NCBI RefSeq assembly: GCF_009905375.1
Contig: NC_133650.1
Coordinates: forward strand, 174,787,565 to 174,851,564
Source: Apium graveolens
Taxonomy: Eukaryota > Streptophyta > Magnoliopsida > Apiales > Apiaceae
DNA: 64,000 nucleotides
Reading direction: 5' to 3'
Positions 1 through 13,009 of this stretch are shown in pieces. The notes under the pieces were generated by a model. That model saw only the letters and a list, made by a program, of their open reading frames with translations. It made no database searches and was not told the DNA's origin. The first letter of the stretch is position 1. Every line of letters begins with the position of its first letter. Position numbers and translations under genes: made by a program.

Positions 1-1392
1 ACATCAGAACTTAATCCAGTAGAACTTACAGGATTAGGATTTAAGTCATCAGAATTTCCAGAATCAGAATTTAAATCTTCATTCTCAAATCTCAGCTGAT
101 CATGATCATCAAAATCTTCAAGTCCAGTAATCTTCTTATTATCAAAAAAGACATTGATAGATTCCATGACAACCCTTGTTCTTAAATTGTAGACTCTGAA
201 GGCTTTTGTGGAAAGTGGATATCCAACAAAGATTCCTTTATCAGCTTTTAGATCAAATTTTGACAGCTGTTCAGGATGAGTCTTAAGAACCAACACACTT
301 GCAACCAAATACATGAAAGTATTTCAGATTTGGCTTCTTTTTCTTCACCATCTCATATGGTGTTTTTCCATGCTTGTTTATGCGTGTAGCATTTTGAGTA
401 AAACAAGCCATCTGCACAGCTTCAGCCCAAAAATAGGTTGGCAACTTTGCTTCATCAAGCATAGTTTGTGTAGCTTCAATCAGAATTCTGTGGACTCCAT
501 TTGGCTGTGGAGTTCCAGGTGCAAAAAATTCCTGCTTAATTCCATGCTCTTTGTAGAACTCTTCCATAATCGAATTCTTGAACTCAGTGCCATTATCACT
601 CCTTTTTATTTTAACAGAATCTTTGACCAACTTATCTAGTTGTCTGACATGATCAGTTAGAGTAAATGCAGTTTCATTCTTCTTGTGCAAGAAGTACACC
701 CAAGTTTACCTTGTGAACTCATCCACTATAACCATAGCATATTCCTTATTTGTAATAGACATGATATTGACTGGACCAAATAGATCAACATGCAATAGGT
801 GATAAGGCTCAAGAATTGATGACTCAGTTTTTCTCTTGAAAGAAGATTTTCTTTGTTTTTCCTTCTGACATGAATCACAAAGGCCATCAGGAGAAAATAC
901 TGTTTTTGGCAGTCCTCTCACAAGATCTTTCTTTATAAGCTCATTTATATTGTTGAAATTTAAATGAGAGAGTTTCTTGTGCCAATTCCAGCTTTCTTCA
1001 ATTGATGCTCTACTCAATAGACAGATAGCAGAACCATCAGTACTTGTTGAAAGTCTGGCTTCATAAATGTTACCATGCCTGTAATCTTTCAGAACCACTT
1101 TGCCTGTAGAATTACTTATAACTTCACAGTGTTCTTCAAAGAAATCCACATGATAACCTCTATCTCAGATTTGACTTATACTCAACAGATTGTGTTTAAG
1201 TCCTGAGACTAGAGCTACTGATTCAATGATGACATTCCCAAGATTGATGTTGCCATATCCCAGAGTTTTTCCAATGTTGTGATCTCCATAAGAAACTCCT
1301 GGGCCAGCTTTCTTCACAAAGTCTGATAGCAGGGCTTTATTTCCAGTCATATGTCCTGATCATCCACTATCCATAACTAGGATGTTCTTCAT
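1..1392 (-). pseudogene. pol: copia pol: protease and integrase, broken
   Basis: Translated from 1392 downward. The protease active-site stretch reads MDSG then a stop where Cys is usual (DSGCS in the family), followed by HMTG and the typical GLKHNLLSISQ. Next comes the GAG-pre-integrase zinc-binding region (HKKLSHLN ... CDSCQ, about 990-880). The integrase core has LHVDLFGP and SDNGTEF, the first two catalytic Asp. The third catalytic region, normally NGVVERKNRTL, reads NGVHRILIEA: a few codons are missing and the catalytic Glu with them. In-frame stops lie near 1357, 1162 and 703. A frameshift near 283 moves the downstream linker (FVGYPLSTKAFRVYN) to another frame. Non-functional. Confidence 0.85.
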
Positions 1393-1575
1393 ATTGCCCT
1401 GCAATCACAAAGACCACTAATGGTTAGTTTTAATGACCCATACTTGCTTGGATCCTTTGGCCTTATTAAGTTTGTTAACATTTGCAGCGAATTTAACATC
1501 AGAGTTTATGCTAAAAATTTTCTTATCAGATTTTATAGTATCAGACTTTGCATCATACTTTACACTAGAAGGAAT

Positions 1576-3768
1576 TCAAGCAACTTTCTTCAAAGAAGGT
1601 TTTATCTGATAATAATCATAGTACAAACTATGATATTCCTTACAAGTATAAATGGCATGCCATATACTACCACAATGAAAACAAGGATTTTGTGGCTTAA
1701 ACCAAATAGACTGACTCTTAACTCCTGACTTAGGAGGTAAAGAGTTTATATTCTTATTCTTCCTGTAAAAAGAAGCAAGATGGTTAGAGTTTCCACAGTT
1801 ATAGCATTTCTTTCTAGGAGCATTGGGAACAGGTATATAATCGTTGCTTTTATTCATACCTTCCTTTCGATTCCTATTTTTCCTAGCTTCATTTACCTTG
1901 TTCACACTCGTAATTTCTTTCAGCTTATGTTTAAGCTGCTTCTTTGTCATTAAGCCTATGTTAACTTCAGTTGGTTTATCCTATTCTAATTTATCAGAAG
2001 TTGACTCTGCTATCACTTCTGTCTCAATATCTTTCATCTTTTCAGAATCAGACTTCACAGTTTTAGCTACAAAGTTAAGAGGATTTACCTTTGGCTTAGT
2101 AGTCTGTTTAACAATAATTGGCTTAACTTGTTCAGTTCCTTTTTCACTTTTATCATCTCCATAACCTAAGCCCTCTTTCCAGTTTCCACTACTTAGTATA
2201 TCCTGAGTTGCTCTACCAGAGTTAGTCCAAGTCCTGATAATCTCTCTCTCCTTTTCTAACTCAGTTTTTAGAGATTTATTCATTTTCAGCAATTCATCTC
2301 TAACATAAAAGGCATCATCTCTTTCTTTCTGAGTTTGATGGAACATGACTAACTCTTTTTCTAAATAATCATTCCTCTTTTTAAAAGCAAGATTTTCAGA
2401 AGTTAATCTTTCACATGTTAAAGTTTGATCTATGTAACTAATAAACATGGTCTTAAGATATAATCTCAACTCAGTAATATCATCAGTATGAAAGGCATAA
2501 GTTGTTTGAGGTACCTTTAACTCAGCAACATCAGAACTGCTATCAGCATTTTCCATCAAGGCATAGTTCTCCTCATCTTCAGAATCTGGAGTATTTGTCC
2601 AGCTTTTCTTCTTTGTGACAAGAGCCTTGCCTTTTTCACTCTTTCCTTTCTTGCAGTGAAGAGATATGTGTCCTTTCTCACCACAATTGTAGTATTTGAC
2701 ATTTGAGTAATCTCCTCTGTCAGACTTTCCTCCTTTGCCTTCAGATTTTCTTAAGCCCTTCTTATCAGGACTTCTACGTTTCCTGGAAAACTTCTTTCCC
2801 TTTTTTACTGTCCTGTAGGCTATCTTTGTGATACCCTTCACCATAAGAGCACACAGCTTCATCATCTCCTCCTCAGCATCTACTTCAGGTAGACTTTTAG
2901 TTTCTGAATCATCATCATCAGAACTTGATGATTCTGAATCAGATTTTATGATAAGAGCCTTTCCTTTGCCTTTCTTTGAGACAACCACTTTGGGGGATTC
3001 CTCCTCAGCCTTAAGAGCAATTGTCCTGGACTTTCTCCCATGTCTCTTGCTTCTTTGATCAATCTCAAGTTCATAAGTCTTGAGCATACCATAAATTTCA
3101 TCAAGAGTAGTTTCATCAAGAGCATAGTTGTGTCTTATAATAGTAGCTTTCAAATCCCAACTTTAAGGAAGAGCTAAAAGGAATTTTAGATTTGACTCTT
3201 CAATATCATATTCCATGTCCACTAGTGACAAATCATTCAAGAGTTTGACAAACCTGACATATAAGTCAGTTAATGACTCATCACTTTTTAAGTCAAAGTG
3301 CTCATACTCTTGAGTAAGTATAGTTCTCCTATTTTTCTTGATTGCATCAGTTCCCTGACACCTTGTTTCCAAAGTATCCCATATCTCCTTTGCAGTCTTG
3401 TATTGAATTACCCGGTTTGACATGACATTTTCAATGGCACTATGCAGCAAATGCCTTACCTTTGCATCCTTGGCAATAGATGAGATATCTTCAGCTGTGT
3501 ATTCACTTTTCTCCTTCGGTATGGTCTTTGCTGACTGATCTGCAACAATAACAAAGAGCTTGGTTGGCTTATGCGGTCCTTCATAAATTCTATCAAGGTA
3601 TTCTGGATCTGTAGCTTCAAGAAACATAGCCATCTTCACTTTCCATATGGGATACTCAAAAGGTCTCAGCATGGGAACCCTGATAGTTTCATATCGACTG
3701 TGGGTTTGAGTCTTTGGAGTTTCTTCAGTTTTGGCAGGCTTGGTTAGATTTTCTGCTTCTTCAGACAT
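1576..3768 (-). pseudogene. gag: copia gag, interrupted by two in-frame stops
   Basis: The start is the ATG at 3768, 55 nt inside the LTR edge. The N-terminal 201 codons hold a copia Gag capsid domain (YPIWKVKMAMFLEA ... KEIWDTLETRCQGT). A TAA at 3163-3165 interrupts it, then the same frame continues with SWDLKATIIRHNYALDETTL, an acidic serine tract (DSESSSSDDDDSE) and a basic region. A second stop at 1981-1983 precedes a last segment in the same frame. Zinc knuckles: YNCGEKGHISLHC (first Cys changed to Tyr), CYNCGNSNHLASFY (last Cys changed to Tyr) and CFHCGSIWHAIYTC (intact). Capsid and nucleocapsid roles are known for the family; this copy is dead. Confidence 0.88.
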
Positions 3769-3808
3769 GATTGTTTTGGATCTTTACTGTATGTGTGTTA
3801 ACATATAG

Positions 3809-3820
3809 GCTCTGATACCA
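3809..3820 (-). other. PBS of the copia element (initiator tRNA-Met type)
   Basis: On the minus strand this reads TGGTATCAGAGCC, complementary to the 3' end of plant initiator tRNA-Met, two bases inside the LTR edge at 3823. It fixes the orientation and the 5' LTR boundary. Confidence 0.9.
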
Positions 3821-3822
3821 TT

Positions 3823-4404
3823 TGTTAGGTCATACAACACTGTAGAAGGGGGTTGAATACAGTATAGAATACAATCAAATCGATTTAGAACACAAGTAAC
3901 AGAAAACAGATGTATTCGATATAATAAACTCTGTTACAATGGAACTGTCCTCTCTCAGTGATGAACAAATATCACGAGAGCTGCTAGGTTATAATGTATG
4001 ATCTTCTCGATGATCGTAACCTATATAGTGTAAACCTATGTCTGTGTTTATATAGACACACAATTACAAGATAACTTCTAATTGATATGGAATATAATTC
4101 TGTCTCCTAAAATATATCAATCAAATATCCTATTCAATTTTTCTAGTCCTCTAACTCTTTCCATGCATATCTTCTTCTGTATTAGTCTCGATCTTCTTTC
4201 CTATAAATCAGATTCCTTCCTTAACTGTTAGTCCTCCAGTACTTAAGTTCTGATATCCATCTTCTGATAATCTAAGTCCTGATATCCTTAAGTCCTGACT
4301 TCCAGAAAGTCCTGATTCCAGTAAGAACTGATATTTCCTGTTTATTAAGATCTGAAAACTAAACATAAAACATATTAGACATGACATCTCAAATATATCC
4401 AACA
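3823..4404 (-). repeat. 5' LTR of the copia element (582 bp)
   Basis: On the minus strand it starts TGTTGGATA (4404 downward) and ends ACCTAACA (3823). It abuts the PBS on one side and the LTR of element C on the other. The partner LTR lies outside the window, so the boundary rests on the termini and the PBS. The region contains repeats of an AAGTCCTGA-like word (4225-4330, + strand). Short open frames here are not genes. Confidence 0.82.
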
Positions 4405-4544
4405 ACCTAAGTCATACTTAAACCTGGAAAAGATCTTGGTAAAAGGGGTTGTGTTTATATAATAATGTTGAGTTGGATTATGTTATTTTGTTATTATTGT
4501 TATTGATGACGTCAACTCCTGACCCTGGAGTTGAGGCCGTCACA
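4405..4544 (+). repeat. 3' end of the 5' LTR of element C
   Basis: It ends GGCCGTCACA followed by GT and a tRNA-Met PBS, the same arrangement as the LTR ends of A and B. A TGACGTCA palindrome (4506-4513) and a stem-loop (4512-4534) lie in the last 40 bp. The rest of the LTR is beyond the copia insertion, to the left of the window. Confidence 0.75.
4512..4534 (+). other. LTR-end stem-loop of element C
   Basis: The arms TCAACTCC and GGAGTTGA pair over 8 bp around the loop TGACCCT, ending 10 bases before the LTR end. Related stem-loops with different but still pairing arms occur at the LTR ends of A, B and F. Confidence 0.7.
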
Positions 4545-4546
4545 GT

Positions 4547-4558
4547 TGGTATCAGAGC
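4547..4558 (+). other. PBS of element C (initiator tRNA-Met type)
   Basis: TGGTATCAGAGC, two bases after the LTR end. It marks C as a + strand element whose internal region starts here. Confidence 0.85.
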
Positions 4559-5715
4559 TACAGGTTTGAGTCCCTGATTTAGGTTAAGAGTAGAGTCATA
4601 AGAGTGCAAGAAGGTTTATGTGAAGATGTGAGTCAGAAACTCAATCAGAAGAGCGAGTCTATGAGTTTAGTCAAAGGTTTCGGAGACGTAACCCTGACGT
4701 CTATTGAAGATTGGCTGGAACTGCCCTAACCTAGAATACGTTTCCTTCGTATATGTATTATTAGTAATGTATAATAAAGATTTGTAGTTTCCCTCTCGAG
4801 AATTCGAGTCTGATTGAGAGAATTCAGCTTATGAGCAGACCTTTGATGTGTCATCTAAAGAGACGCCAACGTTATTTCTAAATATCACATTTTCTATGTC
4901 AAAGAATGTTATTGGACCGATTGTTTGACCTTGGTGAGTTCGGATAGTATGATAAAAGTCAGTGGCTGCTATGACGACCAAGTTTTATAGTAAATGTGGA
5001 TCAGAATGAGAGGTGGTATCTTTGAACCCTTATACTTCTTTCTTGAAATGTATTTTGTTTCCAGAGTCATTGTTTCTTATCCTATGAGTTGCTTACTTTT
5101 CCTGTGAGAAAGTTGAGAACTCGGAGTAAGCCACTTAGGGTTCTGTTGGTTCAATTATAAATAAGATTTTCTCCCTCCTTATTTGTAAATCTCTATTTAA
5201 ACATTGTTCCTTTTCTCGGAGATTCTATCGGTTGATTGGGGAAACAATGCATATGAGTTGACCATTTGTCTGTGTGACAAAGGGTCTGGTGGGACGCCAC
5301 CGATGTATGTGTTGTGAGCTATGCGGTACTAAGACTGGCCATCTTATGTACTTGTATGGTTGCTCTCAGTCATACCTATATCTTCTTCTCTTGTCCTCCT
5401 TGTATCATTAATTCCTTGACTTTAGAATTTCATTTGAAGTCCCAAAGAAGTGAATTGTCAGTAGCTTTTGTAATTAGACAGTCCTGGTTATTGAAAGTAA
5501 ATAAGCGTTGACTATCTGGAGGAAATAGAAGTTTTACGTCTGGTTGCTAGCTATCTCAGAAATGAAAATAGTAGAGGGGATTTATGATTCGATATTGAAG
5601 GTTGTAGCTTTAGAAAAGTTAACTCCGTGGAAGATGGGTCAATTGTAAGAGATAAGAAGTCGCCTTGGGAGGAATGGTTGATTGAAAGTCGGACTAGTGC
5701 GTTAGCCAAGTCTGT
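4559..5715 (+). other. Leader (non-coding internal region) of element C, left part
   Basis: About 1.16 kb between C's PBS and the insertion point of element A, with no supportable gene. It holds pyrimidine-rich tracts (about 5160-5220 and 5380-5400) and a short hairpin at 5288-5301 that recurs in A and B. The leader resumes at 55819 on the far side of A. Confidence 0.6.
5288..5301 (+). other. Conserved internal hairpin, copy in C
   Basis: GGTGG, loop GACG, CCACC. The flanks are shared with the copies in A (11147-11160) and B (62303-62316): a TGTCTGTGTGA-like word upstream (C and B) and AGACTGGCCATCTT downstream (C and A). Confidence 0.6.
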
Positions 5716-6293
5716 TGTAATATCCGGGACATAGCGTGTAATTATTTTTATCGATAAATGATTATTATGTGATTATTATGTGATTTTTGGTGAATTATTT
5801 GACGATTGGTATTGTTATGTGGATGTTGATATGTGGTAAAGTATAAATATGTTAATTTTATTATGTCCAGAATAAAATACAGATAATTAAGGTATTTTTC
5901 TGGAATTTTTTGGAGTATTGTATGATTTTATATTGATTTATGAATTTATTAATTATTTTATGAATAAATACAAAATTATTTTATAAAGTCGGGAATCATC
6001 TGACTTCAACCATTTTACATTTTTACAACCCCAAACTCTTCCGAAAACTCCTTCCTAACCTAATCTGGTAATTCCGGACATTTTCCGTGTTTTGACTTTT
6101 TCAATCCGAATTACGATTTAACCCGTGCGCGGCCCGGCGCAAGATTTTCGATATGATAATCATTTCGGCGAATCAACAAAACCCGTATTATCGAAAGACG
6201 GGATATTATTACGTTATTTTCATATAAAGTGTTTTATAAGAAGCCCAATTTGGATAATTATCCAATACGGGTATCAAATCGGATCCTTTTTGT

Positions 6294-6350
6294 AGTTACT
6301 TAGCGGCTAAGTAACTAATTTATCGATCCAATATTCCATAAATATATATA
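6294..6350 (+). promoter_or_regulatory. LTR promoter of A: 23-nt palindrome plus TATA box
   Basis: Arms AGTTACTTAGC and GCTAAGTAACT flank a single G (6294-6316). About 22 bases later comes ATAAATATATATA (6338-6350), a plant TATA box. The 3' LTR has the same palindrome at 42300-42322 and the TATA box at about 42353-42366. B's LTR has two imperfect copies at the same place. A promoter role is inferred from position and conservation. Confidence 0.6.
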
Positions 6351-9153
6351 GCCCTTTTATTATTTCATTTTATTCGTATAATCATAATCAGTCACTAAAA
6401 TCCCGTAAAATACAGAGAAAATATCGAATTAATACCGCGTTCTTGAGAATCAAACGCACGAACGAGGGCATTATCGAACTCCGATTCGGGCGTGCAATAT
6501 ATCAAAACAAAGCTCGCGAAAAACTCTTTCTGATTCAACCATCACTTTTGATGAAGAAATTAAGGTATTTTTCTGATTTAATTATTTTATTTCAAATTAT
6601 TTATGAATTAAAATTTGAACTTTTGTTCTTGATGTTGTTGATATGATTTGATGGCATAATCATGTAGATATTTTCTTCCTGGTCATTTTGGTATATTATA
6701 CTTCAAATTTGGAGTTCAATAACATATATAAATTGACGTTTGATTCTGGGAAATGGAAATTAAGGTTCTAGTTTCATATGAATGTTTTTAATTCGAATTG
6801 GGATATTATTTTCTGCTGATTCTGGGCGTAATATGATATCATTAACAAGTTTAATAGTCCTCAAGGAATCGATTAACAATTTTCAGTCGTTCAGAGGAGT
6901 CGAATTCAGACAGATCGAAAAAGAAGAAGGCTCACCGACGACGACAAGTTTCTTCGAACTTTCTGATTTAATCACGATGTGGGTACTGAATTTGACCATG
7001 TAATCAGGTTTTTGGGGACGCTCTCTCGTGGTCTGGAAGTTTTGGTGGTCATTCTCCGCCGAGTTCACCGATTCCGGCGAGTCAGAGACTGCCGGTGATG
7101 AAATTGCTACTCAGTCCCTCGATTTTTGAGGATGGTGACTTTAAGTCACCAAAAACGACCCTGATACTTTGCAAACTTACAGTTTTAACCCTACGGCTAA
7201 AACTTTCAAAATCTTACATTTTACACCCTAGAATTTATATTTTTAAAAAATTATTTTTATTTATTTAGTTTAATTCCAAAATTCAGTATTTAATTTCTGA
7301 AAAATTGTTTTTAAATTAAAAGTAAATATTAATTAATTAATTATTTTTAGTTGATAATTAATTATTTAATTAATCAATTAATTTAAATATTAATTGATTA
7401 ATTAATTTAATTAGTTATTAATTAATTTTAATTGAATATTTAATTGGATTTAATTATTTATTTTGATTTAAAAATTCCAAAAAATAGTTTCGAGCTTTAA
7501 AATATTATTTTAAATTATTTTCAAAGCTCGATAATTAGTATTAAATCATTTTAAAGTCAGATTTGGGTGTTCGAACCCTATTATTTAATTATAAATTGAT
7601 TTGGAGTCCCGTTTTAATTCCGAAAACTGTTCAAAAATTCGTAATAAATACCTGATAAATTATTTTGACCCCGAATTTTCTTTGAAAAATTATTTTGATC
7701 GAATATCTTGCATGCTATATGCTACGTGCTATCTGATTGATGTGTTATATGCCTATGTGGTTAATGTTTGACTGTTTTAGTCATAACTTTCAATCTGTAA
7801 ATCCGATTTGGATAAAACGAAGGGTAGATAAAAGCTTATGACATCTATGTGATGATTAGAATAACATGAGACTGAATATAGAAAAATATTTGTGATGCCT
7901 AGCAGTGTCAGCGAGGTATAGGAAAGAAAGCCAGTGATCCTTAAATAGAACGGAAGCGTAGAAAGAGAAGGCAAGTGATTGTTAAATAGAAGCAAGGCAT
8001 AGAAAGAGAAGAAAAGTGATTGATGAGGAAAATTGTGAGATGAATACAAGTAAAGTTTGAAATCATCTGTGATAAGGCAAGTATTTCTGAACCTTCTTCA
8101 AGATATATTGCAAATATTTTCGAACTTTCTCATAACATGTTGCTATTATTTCAAAATAACTCCTGTTTATATTGCAAGCGCTTTAAACTATTCAACCTTG
8201 AACCCTGATTCTTATTGATCTTGAGCCATAAGCCTGATTCTTCATAATCCATTGATTGTTGCATTCTCATATACGATCCAGACACCTGCGACACTACTCC
8301 ATAAATACATAACTACCATATATTGATTCTGATATTTAATTGTTTGACATACCAACCCTTATTCCTTGCTTAACAGAAGACCAATCCTTGGAACCCTTGG
8401 TCTTCTACTTTCTGATTCTTTCCTTGATTGAAAGCCAATCTTTTTGAATTCCTTGTTATACATTCATGTTATTGTAAATTACACTATGTTTCAAGATAAA
8501 TGTTGTTTATGATTCAGCTTATTGATTTACAATGGTTATCATTTTGAATTGTTTTAGCATTGGATGATTTTATAAATGTGGACCAGATTCGTGGTCATAG
8601 TAGGCCAATGCGTGCCTTGGATCCAGTATATAGAGCAAAGCTGGGAGCCTTGTTTGGGGTTATTGCGTGACTGATCAGCAACCTAACCTTGGCTTTTAAA
8701 ATTAAAAGTGAATATCCAATTCTAATCATTGCTTATTCAGAAACTTGATTCTTCTGAATCATTTCAATTGGTTATTTTTTAACCTCAGTTATTGTTATTA
8801 TGACTTGTTGTGCTAGTTAGCTCACTCGTGGAAACTTTTTTATGTTTTCAACAGTTGAAAAGGAAATTATTGGTAAAGAGGATTCCCAGTCCTGTGTGCG
8901 AGCTAGGATTCCAGGTTAAGTTGGATCGAGCTAGCAGGAGCTTTATATTGTAGATGAGTTATGCGAAATTGTAAGAACGATATCAATATCAGTTGTAAGT
9001 TAAACTAGTTGGGTTTTGGTATGATGTAATAAAAGATAAGGTTGTGGCTTGTTTTCATACTTGAACCTGTTGCGATCCATGGTTGTGAAACGAAGGGTCA
9101 ATGCATATAATATTTTATATACAGGTTTATATATTGTGTGTATGTTGTGAGCC

Positions 9154-9176
9154 CCAAACTTCTGACCCGGGTTTGG
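9154..9176 (+). other. LTR-end stem-loop of element A
   Basis: CCAAAC pairs with GTTTGG around a loop containing TGACCCG, 11 bases before the LTR end. It is the counterpart of the stem-loops in C, B and F. The 3' LTR carries the same sequence just before 55818. Confidence 0.6.
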
Positions 9177-9190
9177 AGGGTGTTACAGTT

Positions 9191-9203
9191 TGGCATCAGA
9201 GCC
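9191..9203 (+). other. PBS of element A
   Basis: TGGCATCAGAGCC, one base different from the initiator tRNA-Met complement (TGGTATCAGAGC), starting three bases after the LTR end. Confidence 0.85.
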
Positions 9204-11146
9204 ACGGGTTATAAGTCACTGAAACAAGCTTAGAATGTCGGGAATGGATAGAGGGTTAGGATTAGGATTAAGAAACAGAAAAATTGGACGTTGAGAGGTT
9301 GAGTGCGACGGTATAGTAGGTTTTGGTATGATTCGTGATGAGATTTGAGATTCTTATCTTGCGACGCAATCGTCGGATAGCAGCAATGGCAGATTCTTTT
9401 ATTCTCGTATCTTCTGATCATTCGGAGTATTCAGTCAGAAGACAGTCATCTGATTCACGCCCTGCTCGTCCACTGGTGATTAGCCATGTCACATCTTGTT
9501 GCGGTGATTGCACCTTTTCACATTATTATCCTATTCCCTGATGCGAGACTACCGATTCGAGAATTTCCCCCCACATGCTGATTCTAGTTCTACCGGATAC
9601 TCAACTATGGATGCATCTTTTCTGTCTACTCTACACCCTATTCTATAACATCCGCTTAAAACTCGTATTATGAAGTAACAACACCTATGAGGATGGATTC
9701 GAGAGCTACAACATATGGTGAGTACACGAGGTATTAAGAAATCTGAGAAAGAACCTGGAGTGAGGATACGTATGTTCCGGAACATAGCCGCTACCAGGTT
9801 ATATGGAACTACTAGTAAGTATGCCACCTATGTTTATCTTGTGAAGTGAGCTAGATGAATTTTAAAGGAATTTGAGAAGGTTGGATATCGAGAGTTTCTT
9901 AGAATTAATGATGATGTTATGAGCAATCCTGATACGTAGAGTAGTAATGTGATGTGATATTAGTCGACCTTGTTTTACAAAATGGATTTAATGATTACCG
10001 GATAGACCTGTTATACCGAGTAATCATAAGAAATGATGATGGGAGTGTTACCGGTATGAAAGACTAGAAGTGAATTTATGAATAGAATAATACGCAACGG
10101 TAATTGGAATTTTGTCGACCAGTGACGGTAAAATAGACCTAACGAGGGATAGAGGATATACATAAATGAATGAGCTTTTATCTGATTATGTTCCCAATTT
10201 GATACTTTGTAGTGGTTGAAAAGAACGACAACCAACTCATATAGTAATGATGACCAAGTATGTGATTTCCAAAATTTTAAACAGTTTTCCAAAGAGATTT
10301 TCTTACCAAACTTTTCCTAAAAAAAACTTGTAAACAAAACAAGTTTTAAAAACTTGGTTGTCAAACTACTACTTGAGTTTTTTGTTTATTATAAGATTCA
10401 GATTATCCACAAGAATATTTGTTCTAGAAGTTAGTATGGTTCATTTAAAAGGCTAAATGGACCTATATTATGGAAAAGATTTGATTGATTTTTAACAAAA
10501 GATTGTAAATCTTGTTTGATAAGTGTAACGACAGAACCAATATACGAAGAAACTGTTCATTCAATTTCGGAGACGATTAAAGTTCAAAGCATACGTCGAG
10601 TTACAAGAAGACGACTGTGATCAAAGAAGATTAAGAAATTTCCAGAATTTCCTAAAATAAGAACATTATTAGCAAAATAGGCGATATATTGAACGATTAG
10701 CAGCACAAGCAAAATTTGAAGTTATGATTGTAAATCTTGCAAGACTGCAAATAGAGTCGAATCATAAAAATATTGAACATGGAAGCGCGATACTAAAGAT
10801 ACAAAACCTAATAAATGGGAATTTATTCTAATGTTTGATGAAGAAGGCATGTCAGAGAACTTTCTGAAGTTAATATATGACTCGGATTGGAATATATTGA
10901 TCGAATCAGTGTTGAGGTTGTAAATAGATGAAATGTGGATGTCGACTAATGCTATCATCCTTTTCTATAATAACATTCGTTCTTATGAATCTTGAATAAA
11001 TTATGAACTTCGTTCATAATCAGTTCTGCGAGGTGATAAGAATATTGTTGTATTCCTTTCAAAATCATATTTTTCCTCAAGTTTTATTTTCTGATTGAGA
11101 CAAACAGTGTTATGACATGACACTTTGTCGAAATGATAAAGAGTCT

Positions 11147-11160
11147 GGTGGGACGCCACC
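11147..11160 (+). other. Conserved internal hairpin, copy in A
   Basis: GGTGG, loop GACG, CCACC, followed about 35 bases later by AGACTGGCCATCTT, as in C. It lies about 1.95 kb after the PBS. Confidence 0.6.
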
Positions 11161-13009
11161 TAATCATGGGATGTATGCCATATAGTATGAAAGACTGGCC
11201 ATCTTGAGTACAAATATAGTTGTATCACTCATATCCAAATCATTATTCATTCTTTCTTCTTCAATCATGATTTGTTGATTTATGGATCCTTCCGATTGTT
11301 TCCTTGTACTCTTATTTCTTACAAAAGGTTTCCAATCAGAATCATATACATAAATTCCTTCTTGTGTAAGGTCTATCCTTTGAATATTTTAAAAAGGACG
11401 TGAAATGAACCCGTGTAGCAGATGGAGTTATTTGATGAGTATGGATAATTGCAAGCCAATAAATGGTGGGCATTTACGTGCGAAGAAGAATCATTATGCC
11501 AATAACGTGGTTGTCATGACGACATCAAATCAGAAGCAAAAATATGTATACATGATACGTTACAAGTATGAGATTTTGGCATGAATTGGAGTAGTTAGGG
11601 AACCGTATGAAGTAAATTAACTTGAGGAATAAGAAAGTAAAGCTACATATATCGGATAAGGCAAATGATTGATTGGACAACAGAAGTGAAAGAAGAAATT
11701 CTTAATAATACCCAGATATTCAATTAATACGTTGTGAAGATGAAGCATACCTCAATCAGGAGGGAGATATTTGTCATGAAGATTCAAGATCGAAGAAAAG
11801 CTAGTTATGATTAAACTTTAAGTAAGTGAGTTATGGTAAAATTGATGCTTATAGCTGAGTCAACAAAGAAGGTTCAATATGGAAAGACATAAGGGTAGAT
11901 GAAGGTATGGTGGTTTGATTGCAACAATTTTTAAGATGTGATGCTTTAAAACCAGATGAATTCATTTACAAGATTATTAGAGTGTTGGTTGAGACCATGT
12001 GTTAGTTATCAGAAGTTGAACAAGTTAACTAATAAGAACAAGTGTATGTTCTCAAGAATGGATAAATTGTTAATTAGAGAGCTCAAATCGAAACACAAAC
12101 TAGAAGAATTCTAGAATAATTTGTAATTGTACTCAGTAGTGATATTCTGTTATAACCAGAAAATGTGAGAAAAAGGTATGGTATAATAAGAATTGTTTGC
12201 TACAATTTTAAGTTGAACTAGAGACATGGGTTGTACTGATTACTGTTACATGAGGTGGTGAAGTGGTGAATTTAGAAGGTGGTAGTGGACTGGTATATTT
12301 GAAGGTTGATTGTTGGTTGTTTAAGTGATTGTTGGTTGTTTGATTGATTGTTGGTGTCGGCTTGAGCCCGACTGGTAGTCAATAATATAAAGGAGATGCT
12401 GCCCAGATTTTCGGAGAATACCCTACTATTGAAGATAGAAAGTATATTTCTGTATGTTATTGATATTCTTGTTGATATTCTAAATAATTGTGATCTCGGT
12501 TCTTGAAAGAGGTTGTTACAGCCAATCCGACTATATATGATTGGTCTTTGATTTCATTTAGTTAATCATCACTTGGTGTAATTGATCAATTGAGTGAGTT
12601 AATTGGTTAATTTTACCAATTAATGGTCAGATAGATGGAAATCGATTCCAATTAAATTAAGTCAAATTTTGATGTGACTTTCAAATCCGAAATCAAAGCA
12701 ATAAGAAATTTGGAGGAAGTAAGGACACTATTAGAATTCAGAAATTGCTGCAAGTGTGTGAGGCTTTACTTGGATGAATATGCCCTTTATAGTATACAAG
12801 AAAAATAAAAAGTTATCTATATGGACAAGTGAGAAGAATGTTTTCAAGAACTAAAGATATAAGATAGAGCAAAGAAAAGGAAGGAAGGAAAGGAAGAAGG
12901 GAGGTGGAATAAAGAAGAGGTTAATAACTACACCAATACAAATTTTATTAAACAATCAAAGAGATTTTATCATCCGCAATAAAGTTTATTAAAGGACATC
13001 GTATTTCTA

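Larger units (their letters stand above)
1..4404 (-). mobile_element. Ty1/copia retrotransposon (SIRE-like), 5' part, degenerate
   Basis: Read on the minus strand the order is 5' LTR (4404-3823), PBS, gag, protease and integrase, and the element leaves the window at base 1 before reverse transcriptase. The order integrase before RT is the copia signature. The long acidic and serine-rich Gag with several zinc knuckles resembles the SIRE lineage; that placement is an inference. It is inserted into the 5' LTR of element C, whose remaining 140 bp follow directly at 4405. The TSD cannot be checked because the other end lies outside. Several in-frame stops and at least one frameshift show it is not autonomous. 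Confidence 0.9.
5716..9187 (+). repeat. 5' LTR of element A (3472 bp)
   Basis: It matches 41722-43570 plus 54110-55818 along its length, with scattered substitutions of a few percent by eye, so A is clearly older than D. It contains a palindrome and TATA box (6294-6350), an AT-rich TTAATTAA-type stretch (about 7240-7450) also found in B's LTR, and the LTR-end stem-loop (9154-9176). Short open frames in it (for example around 6443, 6782 and 7777) recur in the 3' LTR but show no protein-like features; I treat them as chance. Confidence 0.88.

Noticed and set aside
9335..9541. Small ORFs at 9335-9541, 9549-9827 and 10011-10292 in A's internal region
   Set aside because: No recognisable domain, no match to other elements in the window, and composition like the surrounding AT-rich DNA.
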